In this document: one piece after another, positions 40,527 through 49,821 of the stretch | How the letters are laid out: every line of letters begins with the position of its first letter | Numbering within the stretch: position 1 is the first letter of the stretch | Assembly: GCF_000179235.2 (NCBI RefSeq) | Contig: NZ_CP039373.1 | Location: forward strand, 1,891,860 to 1,955,859 | Direction of reading: 5' to 3' | Source: Synechococcus sp. CB0101 | GTDB taxonomy: Bacteria > Cyanobacteriota > Cyanobacteriia > PCC-6307 > Cyanobiaceae | Length of the DNA: 64,000 nucleotides | Notes under the pieces: generated by a model | Databases searched by the model: none | The model's input: only the letters and a program-made list of their open reading frames with translations | What the model was told of the DNA's origin: nothing | Position numbers and translations under genes: made by a program

Positions 40527-41375
40527 GTGTTCCGCAACCTTCTGATCGCCGATTCCGGCAAGGGCCACGTTGAAGAGATGGTGCGCATGCTGCGCGACAT
40601 CCCGGCCGTGAAGCAGGCGCGAATCAACCTGCTGCATGTGGTGTCGGAGCAGGCCGGCGAGAACTACGCCGAGCATTCCCAGAAGGCGGCCGGCATCGTG
40701 GCCGAAGCCGTGCAGCGCCTTGGGCTCAATCCCGCGGAGGTGAACACGATCATCCGCCAGGGCGACACCAAGCAGACCGTGCTCAAGGTGGCCGATGAGC
40801 TCGATGCCGACCTGATCGTGATGGGCTCCCGCGGCTTGGGGCGGCTGCAATCAATCCTGAGCAACAGCGCCAGCCAGTACGTGTTTCAGCTCTCCACGCG
40901 GCCGATGCTGCTGGTGCGCGACGACCTCTATGTGCGCCATATCAACCGCGTGATGGTGGCGGTGGATGGCACCGGCGTGGGCGATGACGCCCTGCGGCTG
41001 GCCTGTGAGCTGGTGCGGGACACCCCTGGCGCCAGCCTCACCGGTATCCACATCAGCCGGCAAGACATCACCCCGTCCCGCGGTGGCAAATCTCCTGCCG
41101 ATGAACTGCTGGAGAAAGCCGTGCAGCGGGCCCGTGGCTACGGCGTGGAGATGAAGGCCATCCACCGCACGGGCGACATTGGCCGTGGGGTGTGTGATGC
41201 GGCGGCTGAAGAAAAGTCGGATCTGCTGGTGATTGCCTCCCAGGATCGACGCCCCCTGGTGGCACGGGGCCTGGTGGATATCGATCGCCTGCTCGGCTCG
41301 TCGGTGAGCGATTACATCCGGGTGCATGCGCCGGCACCGGTGCTCCTGGTGCGTGAGCCGGAAGGTCGCCGCTGA
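40527..41375 (+). CDS. Tandem universal stress protein
   Basis: A 282-residue protein of two UspA domains. A GTG at 40527 begins VFRNLLIADSGKGH. Domain 1 ends in the ATP-binding GSRGLGRLQSILSNSAS and a PMLLVRDD strand. Domain 2 starts with INRVMVAVDGTG and ends LLGSSVSDYIRVHAPAPVLLV; its glycine motif is degenerate (ASQDRRPLVARG), so one nucleotide site may be lost. It is divergent from the thioesterase gene (67 bp between starts) and convergent with psbM. Confidence 0.88.
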   Translation: MFRNLLIADSGKGHVEEMVRMLRDIPAVKQARINLLHVVSEQAGENYAEHSQKAAGIVAEAVQRLGLNPAEVNTIIRQGDTKQTVLKVADELDADLIVMGSRGLGRLQSILSNSASQYVFQLSTRPMLLVRDDLYVRHINRVMVAVDGTGVGDDALRLACELVRDTPGASLTGIHISRQDITPSRGGKSPADELLEKAVQRARGYGVEMKAIHRTGDIGRGVCDAAAEEKSDLLVIASQDRRPLVARGLVDIDRLLGSSVSDYIRVHAPAPVLLVREPEGRR

Positions 41376-41399
41376 TCGGCGCCTGCCCATCTCTTACAA

Positions 41400-41423
41400 G
41401 CTGCCAGGAGAAACCCTGGCAGC
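41400..41423. repeat. 9-bp stem hairpin followed by an A run
   Basis: GCTGCCAGG/CCTGGCAGC with a 6-nt loop lies 25 bp after the stress protein gene and is followed by eight A residues, so it is not a plus-strand terminator. The GGCAGCAAAAAA string is then repeated just before the psbM terminator. Confidence 0.55.
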
Positions 41424-41438
41424 AAAAAAAACGGCAGC

Positions 41439-41476
41439 AAAAAACCCCGGAGTCGCCATCAGCTGCTCCGGGGTTT
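41439..41476 (-). terminator. Terminator between psbM and the stress protein gene
   Basis: AAACCCCGGAG pairs with CTCCGGGGTTT around a 13-nt loop. On the minus strand it ends in six or more U residues and closes the psbM transcript; on the plus strand only three T residues follow, so it may also act weakly for the stress protein gene. Confidence 0.85.
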
Positions 41477-41549
41477 CGTGGTGTTTGGGGTGGCCGGTTT
41501 GGGCCTACCGCATCTCAGGTGGCCGAAGGGCCGAAGCGAGTCGCGGGAA

Positions 41550-41654
41550 TCAACCCTGGCGGCTGCTGGTCTGGATATACAGAACCAGCAGGAACACGGT
41601 CGGAACCAGCACGAACATCAGACTGGCGACAAAGCCGAGATCGTTGGTTTCCAT
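41550..41654 (-). CDS. psbM: Photosystem II protein M
   Basis: A 34-residue single-helix protein that starts [19 protein letters not shown] and ends QTSSRQG. This closely follows PsbM of other cyanobacteria, which sits at the PSII dimer interface. It is 48 bp downstream of the [2Fe-2S] gene on the same strand and is followed by the terminator. Confidence 0.97.
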   Translation of the reverse strand: METNDLGFVASLMFVLVPTVFLLVLYIQTSSRQG

Positions 41655-41702
41655 TGCAAGAGCCTTTAGCGCGATGACGGTATCACCGCCGCATGGCGCC
41701 GA

Positions 41703-42173
41703 TCAGGCCTCTTCATCGCTCGTAGTGGTTTGGCCAGACGCCGCATCGCCGGAACTGGTTTCTGCGTCGTCATCGTCTTCGCTTTCCTGCACTGGCCAGG
41801 CCGTGGGGCCTGCCGGCAGCGGCTGGGCCTTGGCCTGATTCACCTTCTGATCGAGATCGCTGAGGCCGGTTTGCGGCTTGGTGACCACCAGCACGGATTG
41901 GTTCACCAGGGTCTGGCACGCCAGGCGCCAGGTTTGCGGGCGCCGGCGCAGCTTCTGGTCTTCCACAGCGGTGCGGCCGCTGAGGCTGCCGGGGCTGCTT
42001 TCGCCCACCACATCCACAAAACAGGTGATGCACTGGCCGCAGCCGCCGCAATTGCCGAGCTGGCCCTTCAGGCCGTAGAGGGCGATGCCCTCGCGCAGGG
42101 CCACCTCCCGCAGGTTTTCACCCGGGTAGCACTCCACGTCGCGACCTTCGCGAACAAACCGAATCACGGGCAT
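41703..42173 (-). CDS. [2Fe-2S] ferredoxin-like protein
   Basis: A 156-residue protein with a ferredoxin fold in its first ~95 residues. The start at 42173 gives MPVIRFVREGRDVECYPGEN; the upstream frame is not conserved. Cluster ligands are C42-x5-C48-x2-C51 in NCGGCGQCITC and C86 in RLACQTLV, closer to the adrenodoxin-type spacing than to photosynthetic ferredoxin; C45 is additional. The last ~45 residues are acidic and disordered. The position between psbM and psbB is conserved in picocyanobacteria as I recall, suggesting a role linked to PSII, not shown. Confidence 0.85.
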   Translation of the reverse strand: MPVIRFVREGRDVECYPGENLREVALREGIALYGLKGQLGNCGGCGQCITCFVDVVGESSPGSLSGRTAVEDQKLRRRPQTWRLACQTLVNQSVLVVTKPQTGLSDLDQKVNQAKAQPLPAGPTAWPVQESEDDDDAETSSGDAASGQTTTSDEEA

Positions 42174-42218
42174 GGCAATCCCTGGGCAACAGCCGCATTC
42201 TGAGGCCGAGGGTTGCGT

Positions 42219-42226
42219 TTTGTAAC
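42219..42226. promoter_or_regulatory. HLR1-like half-site in the fdx/psbB divergent region
   Basis: TTTGTAAC (GTTACAAA on the minus strand) lies 45 bp before the [2Fe-2S] gene start and 216 bp before psbB. The same octamer occurs upstream of psaA and cpcC1. A possible minus-strand -10 CAGAAT follows it; no clear psbB -10 box was found. Confidence 0.4.
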
Positions 42227-42441
42227 CGCCGGCTCGCAAGGGATCCGCTGTCAGCGGGCTCCTTGCCATCACGGCACGTTTCAGCTGTGCGGCGATCGAA
42301 TCAGTGAGCCACGCGAACCCCTTACCATCGCCAGCACGGATCAAGTGTCTGCTGGTTTCGACTGGTTGGGCTTGATCGTGTTGCCAACCGCATGCCGGTC
42401 ACCGGCGCGGGCGGCTGATTGTTTCCCCGGACCTAACCCCC

Positions 42442-44001
42442 ATGGGATTGCCCTGGTATCGGGTGCACACGGTCGTGATCAACGACCCGGGCCGATTGTT
42501 GGCCGTGCACCTCATGCACACCGCTCTGGTAGCCGGCTGGGCCGGCTCCATGGCGCTCTACGAGCTGGCCATCTTCGATCCCTCCGACCCGGTGCTCAAC
42601 CCGATGTGGCGCCAGGGCATGTTTGTGATGCCGTTCATGGCCCGCTTGGGTGTGACCGGTAGCTGGGGTGGCTGGAGCATCACCGGTGAAACCGGTGTGG
42701 ACCCCGGCTTCTGGAGCTTCGAAGGTGTGGCAGCTGCTCACATCATTCTCAGCGGCCTGCTCTTCCTGGCCGCCATCTGGCACTGGACCTACTGGGATCT
42801 GGAGATCTGGCAGGACCCTCGCACCGGCGAGCCTGCTCTCGACCTCCCCAAGATCTTCGGGATCCACCTGCTGCTCGCAGGCCTGGCCTGCTTCGGTTTC
42901 GGCGCCTTCCACCTCACGGGTGTGTTCGGCCCGGGTATGTGGGTGTCAGACCCCTATGGCATCACTGGTCATCTCGAGCCGGTGCAGCCCTCCTGGGGAC
43001 CTGAAGGCTTCAACCCCTTCAACCCGGGCGGCATCGTGGCCCACCACATCGCCGCTGGCATCGTCGGCATCATCGCCGGCATCTTCCACATCACCACCCG
43101 TCCGCCCGAGCGCCTGTACAAGGCGCTGCGCATGGGCAACATCGAAACGGTGCTCTCCAGCGCCATTGCCGCTGTGTTCTTCGCCGCCTTCGTCGTGGCC
43201 GGAACCATGTGGTACGGCGCAGCTGCGACTCCCGTTGAGCTGTTCGGCCCCACCCGCTACCAGTGGGACCAGGGCTACTTCAAGACTGAAATCAACCGTC
43301 GCGTGCAAACCGCGCTCGACAACGGCGCTACCAAGGAACAGGCCTACGCCTCGATCCCTGAGAAGCTCGCCTTCTACGACTACGTGGGCAACAGCCCTGC
43401 CAAGGGCGGTCTGTTCCGCGTCGGTCCGATGGTGAATGGCGACGGCCTGCCCACCGGCTGGCTGGGTCACATTGCCTTCACCGACAAGGACGGCCGCGAT
43501 CTGGAAGTGCGCCGCCTGCCCAACTTCTTCGAGAACTTCCCTGTGGTGCTCGAAGACAACCAGGGCATCGTTCGCGCTGACATCCCATTCCGCCGTGCTG
43601 AAGCGAAGTACTCCTTCGAGCAGACCGGTGTGACGGCCACCGTCTACGGCGGTGCCCTGAATGGTCAGACCTTCACCGATCCCGCAGACGTGAAGCGCCT
43701 GGCTCGTAAGGCTCAGCTTGGCGAAGCCTTCGAGTTCGATCGCGAGACCTACCACTCCGACGGCACCTTCCGCAGCTCACCCCGCGGCTGGTTCACCTTC
43801 GGCCACGCCTGCTTCGCGCTGCTGTTCTTCTTCGGTCACATCTGGCACGGTGCTCGCACCCTGTACCGCGACGTGTTCGCCGGTATTGACCCGGATCTGG
43901 GCGAACAGGTGGAATTCGGTCTGTTCCAGAAGCTGGGCGACCGTTCCACCCGCCGCCTGCCGGAGGGCTACGTGCCCCCCGCTGGCACCACCCTCAGCTG
44001 A
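42442..44001 (+). CDS. psbB: Photosystem II CP47 chlorophyll-binding protein
   Basis: A 519-residue core antenna with six membrane helices and a large lumenal loop. It begins [18 protein letters not shown] and contains the chlorophyll histidine pairs such as [18 protein letters not shown] and [18 protein letters not shown] near the C-terminus. It passes excitation to the D1/D2 centre. It is followed by psbT after 18 bp, the normal cyanobacterial arrangement, and is divergent from the [2Fe-2S] gene. Confidence 0.99.
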   Translation: MGLPWYRVHTVVINDPGRLLAVHLMHTALVAGWAGSMALYELAIFDPSDPVLNPMWRQGMFVMPFMARLGVTGSWGGWSITGETGVDPGFWSFEGVAAAHIILSGLLFLAAIWHWTYWDLEIWQDPRTGEPALDLPKIFGIHLLLAGLACFGFGAFHLTGVFGPGMWVSDPYGITGHLEPVQPSWGPEGFNPFNPGGIVAHHIAAGIVGIIAGIFHITTRPPERLYKALRMGNIETVLSSAIAAVFFAAFVVAGTMWYGAAATPVELFGPTRYQWDQGYFKTEINRRVQTALDNGATKEQAYASIPEKLAFYDYVGNSPAKGGLFRVGPMVNGDGLPTGWLGHIAFTDKDGRDLEVRRLPNFFENFPVVLEDNQGIVRADIPFRRAEAKYSFEQTGVTATVYGGALNGQTFTDPADVKRLARKAQLGEAFEFDRETYHSDGTFRSSPRGWFTFGHACFALLFFFGHIWHGARTLYRDVFAGIDPDLGEQVEFGLFQKLGDRSTRRLPEGYVPPAGTTLS

Positions 44002-44005
44002 TCGC

Positions 44006-44013
44006 TAGGAGGT
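44006..44013 (+). promoter_or_regulatory. Strong ribosome-binding site of psbT
   Basis: TAGGAGGT lies 6 bp before the psbT ATG. It is a near-perfect anti-Shine-Dalgarno match, unusual in this window, and fixes the start of this very short gene. Confidence 0.8.
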
Positions 44014-44019
44014 TCATCC

Positions 44020-44115
44020 ATGGAAAGCTTCGCTTACATCCTCATCCTGGCGCTCGGGATTTCCACCCTGTTCTTCGCCATCGCCTTCCGCGATCCCCCG
44101 AAGATCGGTAAGTGA
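44020..44115 (+). CDS. psbT: Photosystem II protein T
   Basis: A 31-residue single-helix protein that starts [19 protein letters not shown] and ends PPKIGK, as in other cyanobacteria. PsbT sits at the PSII dimer interface next to PsbM and the D1 Q_B side. It is co-transcribed with psbB and has a strong ribosome-binding site. Confidence 0.97.
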   Translation: MESFAYILILALGISTLFFAIAFRDPPKIGK

Positions 44116-44139
44116 TGATCCGCCGCTTAGGCCCATCAA

Positions 44140-44163
44140 CCCCTGCTCCGGCAGGGGTTTTTT
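44140..44163 (+). terminator. Intrinsic terminator of psbBT
   Basis: CCCCTGC/GCAGGGG with loop TCCG is followed by six Ts, 25 bp after psbT. Confidence 0.92.
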
Positions 44164-44274
44164 GTTGTTCGGAACCCGTGCGTTCGGTCAGTCTCACGCT
44201 CTGGCGCTGCTTTGCGCCGATCACAGATCAAAACCCAAGGCAGCATCTCCCTTCTCAATGGGACGAAGACTGTC

Positions 44275-44280
44275 TACACT
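44275..44280 (+). promoter_or_regulatory. Candidate -10 box of nrdR
   Basis: TACACT in GTCTACACTTGC is 31 bp before the nrdR ATG and downstream of the psbT terminator. A matching -35 box is not clear. Confidence 0.35.
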
Positions 44281-44310
44281 TGCTTCACATTTCCGGCGGA
44301 CTTTTGGGCC

Positions 44311-44805
44311 ATGCAGTGCCCTTCGTGCCAGCACACCGACAGCCGCGTTCTGGAATCGCGTTCTGCTGATTCCGGGCGCAGTGTGCGGCGTCGCCGTGAA
44401 TGTCTGCATTGCGAGTTTCGTTTCACCACCTATGAACGGGTGGAAACGGTGCCGATCACCGTGGTGAAGCGCAATGGCAGCCGTGAAGCCTTCAATCGCA
44501 ACAAGCTGCTGCATGGATTGCTGCGGGCTTGTGAAAAAACCGGTTTGGAGCCAAGCCGCCTCGAAACGGTGGTGGATGAGCTCGAGTTGCAGCTGCAGGG
44601 TCGCAGTGGTCGTGAAGTGAGCAGCGGCGATATTGGTGAGTTGGTGCTGGTGCAACTGGCTGAGATGAGCGATGTCGCTTATGTGCGCTTCGCCTCGGTG
44701 TATCGCCAGTTCCAGAGCGTGGGTGATTTCGTTGCCACGCTTGAGGGGCTCCAGGGCGCTTCAGGCCGGCGCAGCAACGCGAAGCGCTTAGCCGCAGTGG
44801 GCTGA
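44311..44805 (+). CDS. nrdR: Transcriptional repressor NrdR
   Basis: A 164-residue regulator of ribonucleotide reductase genes. The N-terminal zinc ribbon has C3-x2-C6 and C31-x2-C34 (MQCPSC and CLHC). The ATP-cone domain (about residues 49-139) contains [16 protein letters not shown] and [16 protein letters not shown]. It senses dATP/ATP. The start at 44311 places the zinc ligands at their usual positions. No nrd gene lies nearby. Confidence 0.96.
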   Translation: MQCPSCQHTDSRVLESRSADSGRSVRRRRECLHCEFRFTTYERVETVPITVVKRNGSREAFNRNKLLHGLLRACEKTGLEPSRLETVVDELELQLQGRSGREVSSGDIGELVLVQLAEMSDVAYVRFASVYRQFQSVGDFVATLEGLQGASGRRSNAKRLAAVG

Positions 44806-44826
44806 GGAGCCTGGGTCCACGGTTTG

Positions 44827-44832
44827 TATAGT
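44827..44832 (+). promoter_or_regulatory. Candidate -10 box of rpsA
   Basis: TATAGT in TTGTATAGTGTG is 78 bp before the rpsA start and 22 bp after nrdR. It matches the consensus at five of six positions; the -35 region is weak. Confidence 0.5.
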
Positions 44833-44909
44833 GTGAGATTCCTCTGCGCCCGTTGGCGGGCGGCGACAGAGGCTCTCTCGTACTGCCCCAGGCAGGCCGC
44901 CGACTCTCC

Positions 44910-45977
44910 ATGACCGTGACCCCTTCCGAACTCACCACCAGCGAGCAGGAGCTCGCCGTGGATCAGGATTTCGCCGCTGACGCGGCTGCTGAGCTTGAAC
45001 TCGGCATTCCGGAAGAGGTGCCCAGTGCCGACGACTCCAGCAGCCGTAACGCCGGCCGCGATCTCGACGGTGTGGGCTTCACCCTGGATGAGTTCGCCTC
45101 GCTGCTGAGCAAGTACGACTACAACTTCAAGCCTGGCGACGTGGTGAAGGGCACCGTGTTCGCCATCGAGCCCAAGGGTTCGATGATCGACATCGGCGCG
45201 AAGACCGCCGCCTTCATGCCCATGCAGGAGGTGTCGATCAACCGGGTGGAGAGCATCAGCGATGTGCTCGAGCCCGGTGAAGAGCGCGAGTTCTTCATCC
45301 TCAGCGAAGAGAACGAAGACGGTCAGCTCACCCTCTCGATCCGCCGGATCGAATATCAGCGCGCCTGGGAGCGCGTGCGTCAGCTGCAGAAGGAAGACGC
45401 CACCATCTACAGCGAAGTGTTTGCCACCAACCGCGGTGGTGCGCTGGTGCGGGTGGAAGGTCTGCGCGGCTTCATCCCCGGCAGCCACATCAGCACCCGC
45501 AAGCCCAAGGAAGAGCTGGTGGCCGACTTCCTCCCCCTCAAGTTCCTCGAGGTGGACGAAGAGCGCAACCGCCTGGTGCTCAGCCATCGCCGCGCCCTGG
45601 TGGAGCGCAAGATGAACCGCCTCGAGGTGGGCGAAGTGGTGATCGGTACCGTCCGCGGCATCAAGCCCTACGGCGCCTTCATCGACATCGGTGGTGTCAG
45701 CGGCCTGCTGCACATCTCTGAGATCAGCCACGAGCACATCGAGACACCGCACACGGTGCTCAACGTGAACGATCAGATGAAGGTGATGATCATCGATCTC
45801 GACGCCGAGCGTGGTCGGATCTCCCTGTCCACCAAGGCCCTCGAGCCCGAGCCCGGCGACATGCTCACCGACCCCCAGAAGGTGTTCGAGAAGGCCGAGG
45901 AGATGGCTGCCCGCTACAAGCAGATGCTGCTCGAGCAGGCCGAAGACAACGAGCCCATGGGCGTCACCCTCGACTGA
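44910..45977 (+). CDS. rpsA: 30S ribosomal protein S1
   Basis: A 355-residue S1 of the short cyanobacterial type with three S1 (OB-fold) domains rather than the six of E. coli. Domain 1 starts KPGDVVKGTVFAIEPKGSMI, domain 2 covers EVFATNRGGALVRVEGLRGF, and domain 3 starts VGEVVIGTVRGIKPYGAFID. The ATG at 44910 is preceded by leader sequence; an in-frame ATG at 44853 gives an unlikely extension. S1 assists mRNA binding; this corresponds to Rps1a of other cyanobacteria. Confidence 0.95.
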   Translation: MTVTPSELTTSEQELAVDQDFAADAAAELELGIPEEVPSADDSSSRNAGRDLDGVGFTLDEFASLLSKYDYNFKPGDVVKGTVFAIEPKGSMIDIGAKTAAFMPMQEVSINRVESISDVLEPGEEREFFILSEENEDGQLTLSIRRIEYQRAWERVRQLQKEDATIYSEVFATNRGGALVRVEGLRGFIPGSHISTRKPKEELVADFLPLKFLEVDEERNRLVLSHRRALVERKMNRLEVGEVVIGTVRGIKPYGAFIDIGGVSGLLHISEISHEHIETPHTVLNVNDQMKVMIIDLDAERGRISLSTKALEPEPGDMLTDPQKVFEKAEEMAARYKQMLLEQAEDNEPMGVTLD

Positions 45978-45984
45978 TCACGCC

Positions 45985-46776
45985 ATGGTGTGCCTGCAGT
46001 TACGCGGCACGGCCCTGGGTTCTGTGGATGCGGTGCTGTTCGACAAGGACGGCACCCTCAGCATCAGCGAGCCTCAGCTCCTCACCCTGGCTTCGGCCAG
46101 GGTTTTTCTTTGCCTGGAGCAGGCTGCCCTGGCCCTACCCGCTGCCGTGTTGCCCGACCTTCAGCAGTTGCTGGAGCGGGCTTACGGCCTCAGCTCAGCC
46201 GCGATCTGCCCGGCGGGCATCACGGCGGTGGCCAGCCGCGACCACAACCTGATCGCCACGGCTACGGCTCTGGTGCAGGTGGGGATGGGGTGGCCTGAGG
46301 CCTTGGCTCTGAGCGAGCAGGTGTTTGCTCAGGCCGACCAGCAGGATGCGCGCCGCAGTCAGGAGGCAGCCGGCCACACCAGCACCACCACCGAGGGGTT
46401 ACGCCCCTGGCTGGAGGAGCTGCAGGCGGCCGGTGTGGTGTGCGCGGTGATCAGCAACGACGACATGGCCGGCATTGAGCACTTCCTCTCCAGCCATGGC
46501 TTAGATCTGTTTTTTGCTGGCCTCTGGAGCGCGGAACACCGGCCTCGCAAGCCCGATCCCGCTGCGGTGCATGGTTTGTGCGAGCAGCTGGGGGTGGAGG
46601 CGCACCGTTGTGCCTTGATTGGCGATGCCAACAGCGATCTGCGGATGGCTGTGGCGGCTGGGATCCCCCATCAGCTGGCCCTCGGTTACACCGCCGCCTG
46701 GAGCAGCCCGCCGCCGCTGGCGGAACCGCACCCGCTCATTCATCACTGGAAGGAGCTCAGCTTGGCCGGCTCCTAG
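45985..46776 (+). CDS. HAD-superfamily hydrolase
   Basis: A 263-residue phosphatase-like protein. Motif I is [10 protein letters not shown] (Asp nucleophile in D-K-D-G-T), motif [10 protein letters not shown], motif III with Lys in RPRKPDP and motif IV in [13 protein letters not shown] helical cap between motifs I and II fits the phosphoglycolate phosphatase/beta-phosphoglucomutase class. The middle D-K-D is typical of a cyanobacterial group without known substrate. It begins 7 bp after rpsA and ends 32 bp before metK. Confidence 0.88.
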   Translation: MVCLQLRGTALGSVDAVLFDKDGTLSISEPQLLTLASARVFLCLEQAALALPAAVLPDLQQLLERAYGLSSAAICPAGITAVASRDHNLIATATALVQVGMGWPEALALSEQVFAQADQQDARRSQEAAGHTSTTTEGLRPWLEELQAAGVVCAVISNDDMAGIEHFLSSHGLDLFFAGLWSAEHRPRKPDPAAVHGLCEQLGVEAHRCALIGDANSDLRMAVAAGIPHQLALGYTAAWSSPPPLAEPHPLIHHWKELSLAGS

Positions 46777-46808
46777 GGTGGTGGGCTATTTGCCATCCAG
46801 CTGAGCGA

Positions 46809-48077
46809 ATGAGCAGCACCGCCGGGGCGCCATCGCGCTACGTGTTCACCTCGGAATCGGTGACCGAGGGTCACCCCGACAAGATCTGTGATCAGGTGAG
46901 CGATGCGGTGCTCGATGCGCTGCTCGCCCAAGACCCGGCCTCGCGTGTGGCCTGCGAAACCGTGGTGAATACGGGTCTGTGCCTGATCACCGGCGAGGTG
47001 ACCACCACCGCTCGGGTTGACTTCAACACCCTGGTGCGGGGTGTGATCCAGCAGATCGGTTACAGCGGCGCCCGCGCCGGTGGCTTCGATTCCAACAGCT
47101 GCGCCGTGCTGGTGGCTCTCGATCAGCAGTCGCCCGACATCGCCCAGGGTGTGGATGAGGCCGATGACCACGCCGGCGATCCCCTCGATCTCGTGGGTGC
47201 CGGCGACCAGGGAATCATGTTCGGCTATGCCTGCGATGAAACGCCGGAGCTGATGCCGCTGCCGATCAGCCTGGCCCACCGCCTGGCGCGCCGCCTGGCG
47301 GAAGTGCGCCACAACGGCACCCTGGGCTACCTGCTGCCTGACGGCAAAACCCAGGTGAGCGTGGTGTACGAAAACGATCAGCCCGTGGCGATCGACACCA
47401 TCCTGATCTCCACGCAGCACACCGCTGAGATCGATGGTGTGTCGGAGGAGAAGGCCCTGCGCGAGCGCATTGCCGCCGACCTCTGGAGCCATGTGGTGGA
47501 GCCCGCCACCTCCGATCTCAGCCTCAAGCCCTCGAAAGAGGCCACCCGCTTCCTGGTGAACCCCACCGGCAAATTCGTGGTGGGCGGCCCCCAGGGCGAT
47601 GCCGGCCTCACGGGCCGCAAGATCATCGTGGACACCTACGGCGGCTATGCCCGCCATGGCGGCGGCGCCTTCTCCGGCAAAGACCCCACCAAGGTGGATC
47701 GCTCGGCTGCCTATGCCGCCCGCTATGTGGCCAAGGCCCTGGTGGCTGCTGGCCTGGCGCGTAAGGCCGAGGTGCAGCTCAGCTACGCCATCGGTGTGGC
47801 CAAGCCCGTGAGCATCCTGGTGGAGAGCTTCGGCACCGGCGCGATCAGCAACGCCGATCTCACCGCCCTGGTGCAGGAGCACTTTGATCTGCGCCCCGGC
47901 GCGATCATCGAAATCTTTGGCCTGCGGGAGCTGCCCCAGCAGCGCGGTGGCCGCTTTTATCAAGACGTGGCCGCCTACGGCCACTTCGGCCGCAGCGACC
48001 TCAACCTCCCTTGGGAGAACGTGGACGCCATCGCCGCCACCTTGAAGCAGGCCACCGCCAGCCGCGTTGCCGCCTGA
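46809..48077 (+). CDS. metK: S-adenosylmethionine synthetase
   Basis: A 422-residue enzyme making SAM from methionine and ATP. The start at 46809 gives [20 protein letters not shown]. Signature regions are [32 protein letters not shown] and [20 protein letters not shown] slightly longer insertion between the first two regions (around [20 protein letters not shown]) is common in cyanobacteria. The end overlaps the sugar kinase start by 11 bp. SAM from this enzyme feeds the radical SAM and methyltransferase proteins in the window. Confidence 0.97.
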   Translation: MSSTAGAPSRYVFTSESVTEGHPDKICDQVSDAVLDALLAQDPASRVACETVVNTGLCLITGEVTTTARVDFNTLVRGVIQQIGYSGARAGGFDSNSCAVLVALDQQSPDIAQGVDEADDHAGDPLDLVGAGDQGIMFGYACDETPELMPLPISLAHRLARRLAEVRHNGTLGYLLPDGKTQVSVVYENDQPVAIDTILISTQHTAEIDGVSEEKALRERIAADLWSHVVEPATSDLSLKPSKEATRFLVNPTGKFVVGGPQGDAGLTGRKIIVDTYGGYARHGGGAFSGKDPTKVDRSAAYAARYVAKALVAAGLARKAEVQLSYAIGVAKPVSILVESFGTGAISNADLTALVQEHFDLRPGAIIEIFGLRELPQQRGGRFYQDVAAYGHFGRSDLNLPWENVDAIAATLKQATASRVAA

Positions 48078-49347
48078 ACGCCTGGGCCTGGGCGTTGACC
48101 TGGGCACCAGTGGCTTGAGGCTGGCGGTGGTGAACACCGCCGGCCAATTAGTGGCCGAATGCCAATCGGCGTATCCCGCCGCCTTTGAGCAGCCCTTGGG
48201 CTGGCGTGAGGGTCTGAAGGCGCTATGCCTGCAACTCCCCGCCGACCTGAGGGCGGCGGTGGTGGCCGTCGCCATCGATGGCACCTCCGGCACCCTGTTG
48301 CTCTGCCGTCCAGACGGCAGCCTCGGCCCCAGCCCACTCGATCAGGCTCTGCCGTATCACCTGGCCTGCCCGGAGCAGGCTGAGGCCGCTGCGGCTCTGG
48401 TGGGTGCTGCTGGTGCGGGTTTGCCCGCCGCCAGTGCCAGTGGCAGCCTCGCCCGCGCTTTGCGCCTGCTCGAGCAGCTCGGCGGCACCGCTGAGCGCGG
48501 CCCCTGGTTGCTGCGCCATCAGGCCGATTGGCTGATGGGTTGGCTGTTGGGCACTTGGCGTTGGGGCGAAGAAGGCAACAACCTGCGCCTGGGCTGGGAT
48601 CAGCAGCAGGGCCGTTGGCTCGGCACGATCGCCGAGCAGCCTTGGAGCACTGCCCTGCCGGAGATCTGCCGTTCAGGCCAGCTCCTTGGGCCCTTGGGCG
48701 CCGATGCCGCCTCGGCGCTTGGTCTGCCGCAGGCTTGCCTGGTGGTGGCTGGCACCACCGATGCCAGTGCGGCGGTGCTGGCAGCTGATCTGCAACCGGC
48801 CGATGGCGTCACGGTGCTCGGCACCACCTTGGTGCTCAAGCAATTCAGTGATCAGCCCCTGCAGGGGCCCGGCATCAGCTGCCAGCGGGTGGCGGGCCGG
48901 TGGCTGGTGGGCGGTGCCTCCAATGCAGGTGCCGGTGTGCTGCGCCGCTTCTTCAGCGATCTTCAGCTGGTTGAGCTCAGCCGTCAGATCGATCCACGCA
49001 GCAGCAGTGGCTTGGCGCTGCGGCCCCTGCCGCGCCCTGGCGAGCGTTTTCCGGTGGATGATCCGCTGCTTGAGCCGGTGCTGGAACCCAGGCCCGTGAG
49101 CGATGCGCTCTACCTGCAGGGGTTGCTGGAGGGCCTGGCGGCGATCGAGCAGGCCGGTTGGCAGCGGCTCGAGCAGCTGGGCGCGCCGGTGGTGCAGCGG
49201 GTGATCAGCCTCGGCGGCGGCGCCCGCAATCCCCAGTGGCGTGTCTTGCGCCAGCGCCTGCTGCAGCGCCCGGTGCTCAACCGCCCTCAGTGCACGGCGG
49301 CGCTGGGTATGGCCAGACTGGCGCTCTCCGCTGCACCCACGCCATGA
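48067..49347 (+). CDS. FGGY-family sugar kinase
   Basis: A 426-residue carbohydrate kinase with a TTG start overlapping metK by 11 bp. The N-terminal ATPase lobe shows [15 protein letters not shown] and [12 protein letters not shown]; the C-terminal lobe shows [40 protein letters not shown] and [12 protein letters not shown]. It resembles cyanobacterial D-ribulose/xylulose kinases; the exact sugar cannot be told. The start is set by the conserved N-terminus, as no ATG is available. Confidence 0.88.
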   Translation: MPPERLGLGVDLGTSGLRLAVVNTAGQLVAECQSAYPAAFEQPLGWREGLKALCLQLPADLRAAVVAVAIDGTSGTLLLCRPDGSLGPSPLDQALPYHLACPEQAEAAAALVGAAGAGLPAASASGSLARALRLLEQLGGTAERGPWLLRHQADWLMGWLLGTWRWGEEGNNLRLGWDQQQGRWLGTIAEQPWSTALPEICRSGQLLGPLGADAASALGLPQACLVVAGTTDASAAVLAADLQPADGVTVLGTTLVLKQFSDQPLQGPGISCQRVAGRWLVGGASNAGAGVLRRFFSDLQLVELSRQIDPRSSSGLALRPLPRPGERFPVDDPLLEPVLEPRPVSDALYLQGLLEGLAAIEQAGWQRLEQLGAPVVQRVISLGGGARNPQWRVLRQRLLQRPVLNRPQCTAALGMARLALSAAPTP

Positions 49348-49463
49348 ACACCCGCCTGCGCGATTGGTTGGCCATGGGGTTGTTTGTGGTGCTGGCCGGT
49401 TACGTGACCTTCTCGGGTGTGCGGTTGGCCTTGCTGCTCTGGCAGCGCTTCGGCGTGGCCTGA
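49344..49463 (+). CDS. 39-residue single-helix membrane protein
   Basis: The ATG at 49344 overlaps the kinase stop as ATGA. The product begins [19 protein letters not shown], continues with YVTFSGVRLALLLWQRF and ends GVA: a charged N-terminus, then one membrane helix, perhaps two short ones. I do not recognise it. The coupling to the kinase and the 36-bp gap to the next gene support translation. A role in anchoring or regulating a membrane complex is only a guess. Confidence 0.6.
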   Translation: MNTRLRDWLAMGLFVVLAGYVTFSGVRLALLLWQRFGVA

Positions 49464-49499
49464 GCCCCCAGAATCGGGCCCTCCCCCCATCCACCGCCC

Positions 49500-49769
49500 A
49501 TGGCCGCCGATCCCCTCACCAGCGCCGTTAGCGACCGTATCTGCAAGCACATGAACGACGACCACGCCGAAGCGGTGCTGGCCTACGCGCGCCATTACGG
49601 CGGCGTGGCCGCACCGCAACAGGCGCGCATGGTGGCGGTGCGGCCCGAGGCCATGGAGCTCGAGGTGGATGGGGAGCGTCTGGCTGTGGCCTTTGATCAC
49701 ACCCTCAGCGACAGCGAAGACGCCCACCGCACCCTGGTGGCGATGCTGCGGGCCATGCCCCAGGCCTGA
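49500..49769 (+). CDS. DUF2470 domain protein
   Basis: An 89-residue protein with the DUF2470 pattern: AVSDRICKHMNDDHAEAVLA with conserved HMNxDH, then DPEAMEL-like RPEAMELEVDG and a late DSEDAHRTLVAML. The domain is related to the C-terminal part of heme-iron utilisation proteins and to chloroplast proteins with heme or tetrapyrrole roles. Here it stands alone. It lies between the 39-residue membrane protein and the ComF-like gene. Confidence 0.88.
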   Translation: MAADPLTSAVSDRICKHMNDDHAEAVLAYARHYGGVAAPQQARMVAVRPEAMELEVDGERLAVAFDHTLSDSEDAHRTLVAMLRAMPQA

Positions 49770-49821
49770 GGCCAGCGCCAGTGCCAGCGGGGAATGCTCC
49801 CGGTAATCGCATCGCCGCTGG

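Noticed and set aside
41400-41423. Terminator for the stress protein gene
   Set aside because: Good stem, but followed by an A run instead of T on the plus strand and without a U run on the minus strand.
44821-44836. NrdR-box-like sequence (TATAGTGT) before rpsA
   Set aside because: Only half of the palindrome is present and no second box; more simply read as the rpsA -10 region.
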